From: Actinomycetota bacterium
Lineage (GTDB): Bacteria > Actinomycetota > UBA4738 > HRBIN12
Direction of reading: 5' to 3'
DNA: 15,876 bases
NCBI GenBank assembly: GCA_004366195.1
Contig: SIRV01000133.1
Location: 1-15,876 of the forward strand
The position numbers and the translations under genes are program-made. How positions within the stretch are numbered: position 1 is the first letter of the stretch; the number at the start of each line of letters is the position of its first letter. Below the pieces are notes generated by a model. The model was not told the DNA's origin. It ran no database searches and worked only from the letters and a program-made list of their open reading frames with translations. Positions 8,127-15,227 of this stretch are shown one piece after another.

Positions 8127-9134
8127 TCACCGGAGCTGCGGCACGACGCCCTCGGCGAACACCGCGAGCGCCTCCTCCTGCACCGCCGGATCGAGTCCGG
8201 GCCAGTAGAGGCGGGCCCACGATGTGGACCTCGCGTCCACGAGGTCGCGGAAACGACCGAGCTGCTCCGCCACCTCGTCCGGGCGCCCGACGAGGATCTG
8301 CCGTCGCAGCTCCTCCTCCTCGCTGGCGGACAGCGGGGGCGGCGTCGCCGGAGGGCCGGTCCGCCCGCGGGCGTCCTCCATGTCCACGTACTTCCACACC
8401 ACGTAGTGATGGCTGTCGCGGACCCGCTCCCACGCATCCTCCGTCGGCCAGGCGAAGACCGACACGACGGCCGCGTTCACGAACGGCTCGGCCCCTCGGC
8501 CCGCGCGCTCCCGCTCCTCCGCGGCCCAACGCACCTGCCGCGCGAACGACTCGGGCGTCACCTCCGTGGCAAGGAACCCGTCAGCGATCCGCCCGGCGCG
8601 ACGGACCCCCGTCTCGGACAGGGCGCCGATCCAGATCGGCGGGCCCCCGCCGGTCGGCTTGGGCGTGACGGCGACCCCGGGGTAGCCCTCCCTCGCCAGC
8701 TCGGGCGACCACGCCTCACGCAGGACGCGGACGCTGCGCTCCAGGCGCGGGCCGGCCTGACGGGCCGGCACGCCGAAGGCGTCGAGCTCCTCCCGGCGCC
8801 ATCCCGCGCCGAGGCCGAGGATCAGCCGTCCGCCGGAGATCAGATCGACCACGGCTGCGTCCTCGGCTACCCGGATCGGGTCGTGGAGCGGCGCGAGGAG
8901 GACCCCCGTTCCGACGGTGACCCTCTGGGTCCGGGCGGCGATCGCAGCGCACATGGGGAGCAGCGACGGGAGGTACCCGTCGTCGATGAAGTGGTGCTCG
9001 GAGACCCATACCGAGTCGAACCCGATGCGCTCGGCCTCCTCGGCGAGGGCGAGCGCGTGCGCGTAGATCTCCCGCGGCGATCGCCGGTCCGCGGGATGCT
9101 GCTCGCACGTGATCAGGCCGAAGCCGAAGCGCAA
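8127..9134 (-). CDS. Luciferase-like (LLM class) flavin/F420-dependent oxidoreductase
   Basis: A 335-residue TIM-barrel enzyme of the bacterial luciferase-like superfamily, which uses FMN or coenzyme F420 to hydroxylate, oxidise or reduce small organic substrates. Landmarks are MRFGFGLI at the N-terminus, ALAEEAERIGFDSVWVSEHH (residues 29-48), GTGVLLAPLHDP (75-86), LISGGRLILGLGAGWRREEL (98-117) and GGPPIWIGALSETG at mid-length. The SEHHF stretch matches the region of the catalytic His of luciferase alpha (AEHHF), which favours a flavin monooxygenase over a plain F420 dehydrogenase; this is inference. The only start compatible with the conserved N-terminus is TTG at 9134, because the same frame is closed by the previous gene's stop two codons upstream. 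It sits between the C45 hydrolase (6-base gap) and hydantoinase A (18-base gap), and so probably acts in the same pathway. Confidence 0.9.
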   Translation of the reverse strand: MRFGFGLITCEQHPADRRSPREIYAHALALAEEAERIGFDSVWVSEHHFIDDGYLPSLLPMCAAIAARTQRVTVGTGVLLAPLHDPIRVAEDAAVVDLISGGRLILGLGAGWRREELDAFGVPARQAGPRLERSVRVLREAWSPELAREGYPGVAVTPKPTGGGPPIWIGALSETGVRRAGRIADGFLATEVTPESFARQVRWAAEERERAGRGAEPFVNAAVVSVFAWPTEDAWERVRDSHHYVVWKYVDMEDARGRTGPPATPPPLSASEEEELRRQILVGRPDEVAEQLGRFRDLVDARSTSWARLYWPGLDPAVQEEALAVFAEGVVPQLR

Positions 9135-9140
9135 CCGAGC

Positions 9141-10307
9141 TCACCCCGCCCTCGGCTCGTCCTCGCGGACCGGCGACGGCTTGGAGAGGAACGCCCCGTA
9201 GTCCACGCGGCGGTACGGCGTCGTGCAGGGGTAGCCATCCGCGATCCGCAGCTCCCGCGCGTCGAGGTCCATGAGCACGGAGGCGACCGTGGCCCCCTGG
9301 TCGGCCGGCCGCATGCGTCGGTCGGGGTGGCAGCACACCCCGGAGGGGTAGTTGGCGTGGTCGGCCAGCATCGCGCCGAAAGCCTCCAGGCTGAGTCCGC
9401 CCGACGCGGCGGCGGCGACGGCCGTCCGCAGACGCTCGAGCCGGAGCGGGCTGTCCGGCATCGCCCAGAGCGAGACGTCCCTGAGCCCCGGAGGGAGCGC
9501 CAGGAAGTGGTTCGTGTGGAGCAGGACGCCCGACTCGGGGAACACGAGGGACATCCGCGAGAAGTCGCCCGGCGCCGCCTCGACGTCCACGGCGATCCCG
9601 TCCCGGTGGGCGATGAGGTAGTTGGCGGACGAGGCCCGGGGTCGCTCCATCAGCGCGGCGTAGGCGTCCGACAGCGTCTCGCAGTCCAGGATCGCCCGGA
9701 GCAGGACGTGGTACGGAACGCCGGGCTCGCCGAGGTCCGCGTCGGTCACCAGCGCGTTCGTGGCGAGCCCGATCCCCGAGGAGTTCATCCCGGTCTTGGC
9801 GAGCAACCCGGCCTCCACGACCGTCACGAAGTCGGGCGCGTCGGGCTGCTGCACCTCGAGCACGACGACCGTGTCGAAGCAGTGCGGCAGCCAGTCCCAG
9901 TTCTGCCCGATCAGCGTGTGACCCTCGGCACTCGCCTCGGGGAGCACGGCGAAGGCGCTGCATCCCGCGGGCCGGCTCGTCGCTTGGGCCGACCGCGCCC
10001 GCGCCGCGAACATGACCTCGGTCCGGACGTTGATCGCGAGCACGTCCTCGTAAGGGACCCCGGCCCCCTCCGCGATGCCCCGGATCTCCTCGAGGTACCC
10101 AGGACGGAACGCACGGATCGGCTCCTCGAAGGACGCCGCGAGTCGCCTCGCACCCTCGACGTCGAGGCCGGCCAACTCCCGGAAGACGCCGCGGTAGGCC
10201 TCCACCGAGCGCGCGACCCGCTGCGCCGCCTGCTCGCCGTATGCGCGCCCTCGCTCGTACGGCCCCCCTGCGACGCGCACGTGGGGGAAGGTCCGCGAGC
10301 CGCTCAT
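9141..10307 (-). CDS. C45-type autoproteolytic acyltransferase/amide hydrolase
   Basis: A 388-residue protein of the Ntn-hydrolase C45 family (acyl-CoA:6-aminopenicillanate acyltransferase-like). In this family a precursor cleaves itself before a cysteine, which becomes the N-terminal nucleophile for making or breaking amide bonds. Seen: an N-terminal segment of about 115 residues with PYERGRAYGEQ and ALEEIRGIAEGAG-like helices (YLEEIRGIAEGAGVPYEDVL, 71-90), then GCSAFAV with the predicted cleavage between G115 and nucleophile C116, GQNWDW (134-139), KTGMNSSGIGLATN (171-184), ANYLIAHRDG (228-237), LHTNHFL (263-269) and DHANYPSGVCCHPD (316-329). There is no signal peptide, so it should be cytosolic, unlike periplasmic penicillin acylases. 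The ATG at 10307 overlaps the preceding SDR stop (ATGA); the much longer open frame upstream is a shadow of that SDR. A role in de-acylating an imported N-acyl compound is inferred from context. Confidence 0.9.
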   Translation of the reverse strand: MSGSRTFPHVRVAGGPYERGRAYGEQAAQRVARSVEAYRGVFRELAGLDVEGARRLAASFEEPIRAFRPGYLEEIRGIAEGAGVPYEDVLAINVRTEVMFAARARSAQATSRPAGCSAFAVLPEASAEGHTLIGQNWDWLPHCFDTVVVLEVQQPDAPDFVTVVEAGLLAKTGMNSSGIGLATNALVTDADLGEPGVPYHVLLRAILDCETLSDAYAALMERPRASSANYLIAHRDGIAVDVEAAPGDFSRMSLVFPESGVLLHTNHFLALPPGLRDVSLWAMPDSPLRLERLRTAVAAAASGGLSLEAFGAMLADHANYPSGVCCHPDRRMRPADQGATVASVLMDLDARELRIADGYPCTTPYRRVDYGAFLSKPSPVREDEPRAG

Positions 10308-11047
10308 AGCGCCGTCAGCCCCCCGTCCACCGTCACGATGCTTGCCGTCACGTACGAGGCCTCCTCCGACGACAGGAACGCGATCACCGCGGCGACCTCC
10401 TCGGGACGTCCGAACCGACCGAGCGGGATGTGCTCCCGTGCGTACCGCTCCGCCACCTCCTCGTCGTCGCTCAGGCGCAGCATCGGGGTCAGGATCGGTC
10501 CGGGGCAAACCGCGTTCACCCGGATCCCGTAGGGCGCCCACTCCACCGCGAGCTGCTTGGTCATCGCCACCACCCCGGCCTTGCTCGCGTTGTAGTGCAC
10601 GGCGGGCTCGACGCGGTCGGCGACCAGGGCCGCCACCGACGCGATGTTCACGATCGACCCTCCCGCACCTGCCGCGCGCAGTCGCGCCGCCGCCTCCCTC
10701 GCGACGAGGAACGAGCCGAGGAGGTTGATGTCGAGGACCTCTGACCATGCCTCCGCGCCGAGCTCCAACGCATCGCCGAACCGGTAGACGCCCGCGGCGT
10801 TCACGACCAGATCGGGCGGTCCCCCGAGGGCCTCCTCGGCCGCGCCCACGGCCGCCGCGACCCCATCGGGGTCCGCCACGTCGGCCACGACCGCCGCCGC
10901 GTCGGCGCGCATGGTGACCCGGTCCTCGTTGCGGTCCCACAACGCCACCCCCGCGCCCTCCGCGCGGAGGACGCGGGCCGTGGCGAGCCCGATCCCCGAG
11001 CCGCCCCCGGTCACGAGGGCGCGTCGGCCCTCGAAGCGGGCCCTCAC
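10304..11047 (-). CDS. Short-chain dehydrogenase/reductase (SDR), second of a tandem pair
   Basis: A 247-residue classical SDR with a Rossmann fold, oxidising a hydroxyl or reducing a carbonyl with a nicotinamide cofactor. Seen: TGGGSGIG (13-20), an acidic residue after the second strand (D38 in ALWDRN) that favours NAD(H) over NADP(H), NAAG (83-86), catalytic S137, and Y152 and K156 in YNASK, then PYGIRVNAVCPGPILTPM and a C-terminal VTVDGG. All catalytic residues are present. The start is GTG at 11047 in a GTGA overlap with the preceding SDR; its stop forms ATGA with the C45 gene. The substrate is unknown. The pair with the upstream SDR suggests two successive oxidations or two related intermediates. 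Confidence 0.93.
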   Translation of the reverse strand: MRARFEGRRALVTGGGSGIGLATARVLRAEGAGVALWDRNEDRVTMRADAAAVVADVADPDGVAAAVGAAEEALGGPPDLVVNAAGVYRFGDALELGAEAWSEVLDINLLGSFLVAREAAARLRAAGAGGSIVNIASVAALVADRVEPAVHYNASKAGVVAMTKQLAVEWAPYGIRVNAVCPGPILTPMLRLSDDEEVAERYAREHIPLGRFGRPEEVAAVIAFLSSEEASYVTASIVTVDGGLTAL

Positions 11048-11814
11048 GTGAGCAGCACCCCCCCGTTCACACCGATCGTCTGTCCCGTCACGTACGCTGC
11101 GTCGGGCGACGCCAGCCAGACGACGGCGCCGGCGACGTCCTCCCCGGTGCCGTGGCGACCGAGCGGGATCGTCGCCACCACGCGCGCCACCTCCTCCTCG
11201 AAGGTGCGCCCGCTCGCCGCGGCGCGCTCGCGCAGGTCCTGGAAGTGCATCTCGGTCGCCATGTTCCCTGGCGCGATGGTGTTCACGCGGATCCCGTACG
11301 GCGCGAGCTCGAGGGCGAGCGAGTGCGTGAGGAGCGCGACCCCGCCCTTGGAGGCGCAGTACGCCGCGGCCCCCGCGACGCCCTGCTGACCGAAGATGGA
11401 GCCGATGTTGACGATGCAGCCGCCCGCGCCCTGCCCGATCATGACCCGGGCCACGGTGCGAGCGACGAGGACGGCGCCGATCAGGTTGACCTCGATCACC
11501 CGCCGGATCTCCTCCACCGAGGTCTCCACGAGCGGCGCCGTCGAGCCGCCGATGCCCGCGTTGTTGACCAGGAGATCGAGGCCGCCGAGCGCGGCGGCGG
11601 CTTCGTCGACCGTCCGCTCGACGTCCCCCTCCCGTGCCACGTCCCCCACGATGGCCGGCACCCGCGACCCCGGGCGCAGCGCGGCGACCTCCCGCGCGGT
11701 CCCCTCCACCTCGGGGTCCACGTCGAGGAGCGCCACGTCGCCGCCGTCGCGGACGAGCCGCTCCGCCACCGCCCTGCCGAGCCCCCGGGCCCCGCCGGTC
11801 ACGAGCGCCCTCAC
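11044..11814 (-). CDS. Short-chain dehydrogenase/reductase (SDR), first of a tandem pair
   Basis: A 256-residue classical SDR. Seen: TGGARGLG (6-13) almost at the N-terminus, D31 (ALLDVD) indicating NAD(H) preference, NNAG (84-87), S139 in NIGSIFG, and Y152/K156 in YCASK, followed by PYGIRVNTIAPGNMATEM. The very short N-terminus is set by the GTG at 11814, which overlaps the deacetylase-fold gene's stop as GTGA; the open frame continues upstream only as a shadow of that gene. Compared with the neighbouring SDR it keeps the same catalytic spacing but differs in the substrate-binding loop (MHFQDLRERAAASGRTFEEE, 189-208) and ends IGVNGG rather than VTVDGG, so the two are related but probably not redundant. 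Confidence 0.92.
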   Translation of the reverse strand: MRALVTGGARGLGRAVAERLVRDGGDVALLDVDPEVEGTAREVAALRPGSRVPAIVGDVAREGDVERTVDEAAAALGGLDLLVNNAGIGGSTAPLVETSVEEIRRVIEVNLIGAVLVARTVARVMIGQGAGGCIVNIGSIFGQQGVAGAAAYCASKGGVALLTHSLALELAPYGIRVNTIAPGNMATEMHFQDLRERAAASGRTFEEEVARVVATIPLGRHGTGEDVAGAVVWLASPDAAYVTGQTIGVNGGVLLT

Positions 11815-12593
11815 GGCGCCCGCTCCGCGATCTCTCCCGCCGTGGCCACCCACACGTCGTCGCAACCCAGGACGAGGTCGAGCATGCGCTCCAGGACCGG
11901 GAGCCGTCCCGGCCGTCCGATGATCTGCGGATGCATCGTGAACACGCAGGCGCCCCCGAACCGGCGGATCCCCAGGAACTCCGCCTCCCAGATCTCGTAG
12001 AACTCGGACGGCGTGGAGATCTTCTTCGTCCACGTCGCCCCGTCGAACCAGAAGTGCGGGGCGTCGTCCAGGATCCACTGGATCGGGACCTCGACGATGG
12101 GCGAGCCCTCGTGCCGGTAGGGCCGGATGTCGTCCATGAACTGCGAGGAGTAGGTGAAGCCGTGCGCCTCCAGCAGTCGCAGCGTATGCGGGCTGATGTC
12201 CCACGACGGCGAGCGGTAGCCGCGCACCTCGGCGCCGAGGGAGGTCAGCACGTCCTTCCCCCGCACCAGCTCGGCCTCCTCCTCCTCCGGGGTCAGCTTC
12301 GTCGGCGAGGTGTGCGTGTAGCCGTGGTGGCCCACCTCGTGCCCCGCCTCGATGATGCTGCGGACGCGACCCGGATGCCGCTCGGCCACCCGTCCGGGGA
12401 TGAAGAAGGTGGCGCGCACCCCACGACGCTCGAGGAGCTCCAGGATCAGCGGGACCGCCACCTTGGCGCCGTACGTGCCCTGGGAGAGCACGCCGGGCCG
12501 GTGGGCGTTCTCGGGATCCTCCCCGATCCAGACCTCCTCGGCGTCGAAGTCGAACGTGAAGGCGGCCGCCGCCGCCCGCCCCTCCGGCCACAT
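11811..12593 (-). CDS. Cytosolic NodB/polysaccharide-deacetylase-fold hydrolase (imidase-like candidate)
   Basis: A 260-residue protein of the polysaccharide deacetylase (carbohydrate esterase 4) fold. Metal and catalytic motifs are all present: FTFDFDAE (D15, D17), GHEVGHHGYTH (84-94; metal ligands H90 and H94), RGYRSPSW (124-131) and the C-terminal FTMHPQ (H221). There is no signal peptide or membrane anchor; the chain starts MWPEGR directly before the first catalytic strand. The start is firm: ATG at 12593 overlaps the LivM stop by one base (TGATG) and has AGGAGG 7 bases upstream. Enzymes with this fold include peptidoglycan and chitin deacetylases, but also PuuE-type allantoinases and cyclic imide hydrolases. 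Cytosolic location and neighbours (importer, hydantoinase, amidohydrolase) favour hydrolysis of a small cyclic amide or imide here. That is inference. Confidence 0.88.
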   Translation of the reverse strand: MWPEGRAAAAAFTFDFDAEEVWIGEDPENAHRPGVLSQGTYGAKVAVPLILELLERRGVRATFFIPGRVAERHPGRVRSIIEAGHEVGHHGYTHTSPTKLTPEEEEAELVRGKDVLTSLGAEVRGYRSPSWDISPHTLRLLEAHGFTYSSQFMDDIRPYRHEGSPIVEVPIQWILDDAPHFWFDGATWTKKISTPSEFYEIWEAEFLGIRRFGGACVFTMHPQIIGRPGRLPVLERMLDLVLGCDDVWVATAGEIAERAP

Positions 12594-13642
12594 CACCGTC
12601 CCTCCTCCGAGGTCCGTCCCGCGGGGGCCGCGGCCGCCTCGGCGGCGCCGGGCGTTCGCGGCGATGCGCGCCCCGAGCCTCGGGAGCGGGCCAGGGCCCT
12701 CCGCGCCCCGCCGAGGAGCTGCATGATCCCCCCGGGGAAGAACAGCACCGTGACCACGATCGCGAGGCCGAGCAGACCGAGACGCAGGGAGCCGGCCACG
12801 CGCAGGTACTCGTTCCCGAACGTGATGATCGCCGCGCCCAGCACGGGGCCGAGGAGCGTCCCCGCCCCGCCCAGCATCCACATCGAGATCACCATGAGGA
12901 ACTGCTCGATCCCGAGCATCGCCGGGGAGATCTGCCCGAGCAGGTGCGCGTAGAGCGCCCCGGCGAATCCCGTGAAGAACGCGGAGATGGCGAAGACGCG
13001 GAGGCCCTCCTTGAACCGATCCACCCCGAGCGCCTGCGCGAACGCCTCCGAGTCGCGCAGGGCCACGAACGCCAATCCCGGTGCACCGCGGACCACGAGG
13101 AGCAGGGTCACCTGGGCCACGACGAAGAAGACCAGCGCGAAGTAGTAGGCCTGCCACTTCTCCAGGTCCTCGAGGAGCTCCGGGATCCCGAGCAGCCCGA
13201 TCCCCCCGCCGGTCCACGTGCGGAAGATCGTGATGACCGACGGCAGCGCGTCGGCGAACGCGAGCGTCAGCAGCGCGATGTAGATCCCGCGCAGCCGCAG
13301 CACGGGAAGGCCCACGAGGACGGTCACCAGGGCGGTCGTGACGAGCGCGCCGAGGGGCATGGTCACCCAGGGGGTGAGGCCCAGCTCCTTGGCCAGGACG
13401 GCCGAGGTGTAGGCCCCGATGGCGAAGAACCCCATGTTCCCGAGGGAGGTGATACCAGCGAACCCGTTGGTGAGGTTCCAGTACGAGGCGACGACGGCCC
13501 AGACGAGCGTGAGGCCGGCGACGTGGAGGACGAACCGGTCCGCCCCCAGGTACGGCCAGGCGGCGAGGAAAGCCCCGACCGCGGCCAGGAGCAGGTACCG
13601 CGGACGGACGAGCGGCATCGCCCGGCGCCACACCGTGCTCAC
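12593..13642 (-). CDS. livM: Branched-chain amino acid-type ABC transporter permease (LivM-like)
   Basis: A 349-residue inner-membrane permease of the LivM type, forming with the LivH-like protein the channel of an ABC importer. About eight to ten hydrophobic segments lie between residues 15 and 305. Landmarks are YWNLTNGFAGITSLGNMGFF (54-73), RGIYIALLTLAFA (118-130), TGGGIGLLGIP (144-154), the cytoplasmic coupling segment VALRDSEAFAQALGVDRFKE (193-212), GFAGALYAH (225-233), and WMLGGAGTLLGPVLGAAI (255-272). The last ~40 residues are a hydrophilic Arg/Ala/Pro/Ser-rich tail, longer than usual and probably disordered. The start chosen is GTG at 13642, in a GTGA overlap with the LivH stop; an ATG 24 bases downstream is possible. 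The substrate need not be an amino acid, since this family also imports urea, amides and aromatic acids. Confidence 0.92.
   Translation of the reverse strand: MSTVWRRAMPLVRPRYLLLAAVGAFLAAWPYLGADRFVLHVAGLTLVWAVVASYWNLTNGFAGITSLGNMGFFAIGAYTSAVLAKELGLTPWVTMPLGALVTTALVTVLVGLPVLRLRGIYIALLTLAFADALPSVITIFRTWTGGGIGLLGIPELLEDLEKWQAYYFALVFFVVAQVTLLLVVRGAPGLAFVALRDSEAFAQALGVDRFKEGLRVFAISAFFTGFAGALYAHLLGQISPAMLGIEQFLMVISMWMLGGAGTLLGPVLGAAIITFGNEYLRVAGSLRLGLLGLAIVVTVLFFPGGIMQLLGGARRALARSRGSGRASPRTPGAAEAAAAPAGRTSEEGR
12601..12606 (-). promoter_or_regulatory. Ribosome binding site of the deacetylase-fold hydrolase gene
   Basis: AGGAGG ends 7 bases before the ATG at 12593, inside the 3' end of the permease gene. 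It decides the start, since the same frame stays open upstream to 13631 as a shadow of the permease. It also suggests strong translation at the point where transport genes give way to enzymes. Confidence 0.75.
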
Positions 13643-14508
13643 CCCGACCGCCCCCCGAGGATGCCTTCGGGGCGGATCCACAGCGCGACGATGAACGTGA
13701 CGAGCCACGCCGGCCAGATCCAGATGGCGCCGAGGAACAGCGTGACGAGCGCCTCCACGACGCCGAGGAGGAACGCCGCCAGGATGGCGCCCGGCACGCT
13801 CCCCAGACCGCCGAAGGCCACGATCACGAACCCCTTGATCATCCACTCCCATCCGATGTGCGGGGTCATGTAGGTCTTCGTGCCCAGCAGGACGCCGGAC
13901 AGGCCGGTCATGACGAAGGCGAAGACGAACGTCGCCGCGTAGATGCGGTCGATGTCGATGCCCACGACCTGCGCGCCGGGCAGGGACTGCGCCACGGCCC
14001 GCATGGCCTGGCCGGTGAGCGTCCGCTTGAGGAAGGCGCCGACGAGCAGCATGAGGACCACCGAGGCGGCGATGAGGAAGAGGTCGTTCAGGGTGAGGCG
14101 GCCGAACCACAGCCGCACGCTTCCCTGCAGGACGGCCGGGACGGACTTCACGCGTGGCCCGAAGAGCTCGAGGAGCGCGTACTCGGCCAGGATCGCGAGC
14201 CCCAAGGTGAACAGGAGCGTGCCGAACGCCCACTCGGACCGTCTGAGCAGGCCGCGGATCGCGCCCCAGTACGTGCCGGCCGCGAGGGCGATCATCACCA
14301 GCAGGGCCGCGACGATCCCGACCGGGAGGCTGAGACCGAGCCGGTCGGCCACGAACCAGACCAGGTAGGCGGCCACCACGGCGACGTGCCCGTGGGCGAA
14401 GTTGAAGACGTGGCTGACGCCGTAGAGGATCGTGAGTCCCATCGCCATGATGGCGTAGAGGGACCCCACGATCAGACCGCTCGTGAGGGAGTTCAGGAAC
14501 GCATCCAC
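13639..14508 (-). CDS. livH: Branched-chain amino acid-type ABC transporter permease (LivH-like)
   Basis: A 289-residue LivH-type permease. Seen: GSLYAIMAMGLTILYGVSHV (15-34) followed by FNFAHG (35-40), the coupling loop around TGQAMRAVAQ and VVGID (165-185), FVMTGLSGVLLGT (198-210), VAFGGLGSVPGA (230-241), and the C-terminal WIRPEGILGGRSG. About eight membrane segments are evident. The start is GTG at 14508, two bases after the LivF stop; the frame then reads MDAFLNSLTSGL, a normal LivH N-terminus. Its stop overlaps the LivM start (GTGA). With LivM and the two ATPases it forms a complete membrane and energising set. The periplasmic binding protein that decides what is imported is not in the window. 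Confidence 0.95.
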   Translation of the reverse strand: MDAFLNSLTSGLIVGSLYAIMAMGLTILYGVSHVFNFAHGHVAVVAAYLVWFVADRLGLSLPVGIVAALLVMIALAAGTYWGAIRGLLRRSEWAFGTLLFTLGLAILAEYALLELFGPRVKSVPAVLQGSVRLWFGRLTLNDLFLIAASVVLMLLVGAFLKRTLTGQAMRAVAQSLPGAQVVGIDIDRIYAATFVFAFVMTGLSGVLLGTKTYMTPHIGWEWMIKGFVIVAFGGLGSVPGAILAAFLLGVVEALVTLFLGAIWIWPAWLVTFIVALWIRPEGILGGRSG

Positions 14509-14510
14509 GG

Positions 14511-15227
14511 CTAGAAGTACGCCTCCTTCACGTGGGCGACGTCGAGCTCGGACACCGGTCGCTCGAACAGGATCGTCCCCTTCTTCAGCAGGTAGGCGCG
14601 TTCGGCCAGCCGCAGCGCGTACTCGATCTCCTGCTCCACCAGGAGCACCGAGATCCCCGCTTGCCGGTTGATGTTCCGGATCGCCTCGTAGACGTCCTTC
14701 TTGAGGGCGGGCGCGAGCCCGATGGAGGGCTCGTCGACGAGCAGCACCCGGGCCCCACTCATCAGACCGCGTGCGATCGCCACCATCCGGCTCTCGCCCC
14801 CGCTCAGGGAGCGGCAGGCCTGGTCGCGGCGCTCGCGGAGGCGCGGGAAGATCTCGTACACGAAGGCGAGGTTCTCCGCGAACCGCTCGCGCGCCCTCCG
14901 CGTGTACGCGCCGAGCCGGAGGTTCTCGAACACGGTCATGTCGGGGAACAGGTAGCGCTCCTCGGGGATGTAGGCGACCCCGCGCTCCACGATGCGGTGC
15001 GGGGGCTCCGTCCGGATCTCCTCGCCGTTGAGCTCGATCGAGCCGCCGGTCGCGGGATGGACGCCGGCGACGGCCTTGAGCAGGGTGCTCTTGCCGTGGC
15101 CGTTCGGCCCGAGCAGGGCGACGATCTCCCCGTCCCCGAGGTCGAGGGACACGCCCCGCAGGACCTGGATGTCTCCGTACGAGCTCGTCACGTCGCGGAC
15201 CCGCAGCACCTCAGGCCTCCATCCCAC
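14511..15227 (-). CDS. livF: Branched-chain amino acid-type ABC transporter ATP-binding protein (LivF-like)
   Basis: A 238-residue ABC ATPase of the LivF group. Seen: Walker A GPNGHGKS (40-47; His replaces the usual Ala), IPEERYLFPDMTVFENL (88-104) where LivF proteins carry their Q-loop region, ABC signature LSGGES (141-146; Ser in place of Gln at the end), Walker B VLLVDEPSIGLAP (161-173) and LLVEQE (195-200), the LivF-type switch region with Gln where other ABC proteins have His. The nucleotide-binding motifs needed for activity are intact. The GTG at 15227 overlaps the end of the LivG-like gene by 17 bases, and the protein begins MGWRPEVLRVRDVTSSYGD, the usual LivF N-terminus. It probably works as a heterodimer with the LivG-like ATPase, whose own signature is altered. 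Confidence 0.95.
   Translation of the reverse strand: MGWRPEVLRVRDVTSSYGDIQVLRGVSLDLGDGEIVALLGPNGHGKSTLLKAVAGVHPATGGSIELNGEEIRTEPPHRIVERGVAYIPEERYLFPDMTVFENLRLGAYTRRARERFAENLAFVYEIFPRLRERRDQACRSLSGGESRMVAIARGLMSGARVLLVDEPSIGLAPALKKDVYEAIRNINRQAGISVLLVEQEIEYALRLAERAYLLKKGTILFERPVSELDVAHVKEAYF

Noticed and set aside
6387..10532. A 1381-codon open frame on the + strand, antisense to hydantoinase A, the oxidoreductase and the C45 gene
   Set aside because: Its translation is Arg/Pro/Gly/His-rich without recognisable domains, while the opposite strand encodes three well-conserved proteins across the same span. Long antisense frames like this are expected at very high GC.
8127..12593. A Rut-type pyrimidine degradation pathway (LLM oxygenase plus amidohydrolase and SDR)
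   Set aside because: The LLM protein looks like a general luciferase-like enzyme and no RutB, RutC, RutD or RutG-like gene is present; the importer is Liv-type.
12593..14233. A longer LivM frame beginning at 14233, and a longer deacetylase frame beginning at 13631
   Set aside because: The upstream parts are out-of-frame shadows of livH and livM. The real starts are marked by GTGA and TGATG overlaps and, for the deacetylase, by AGGAGG.
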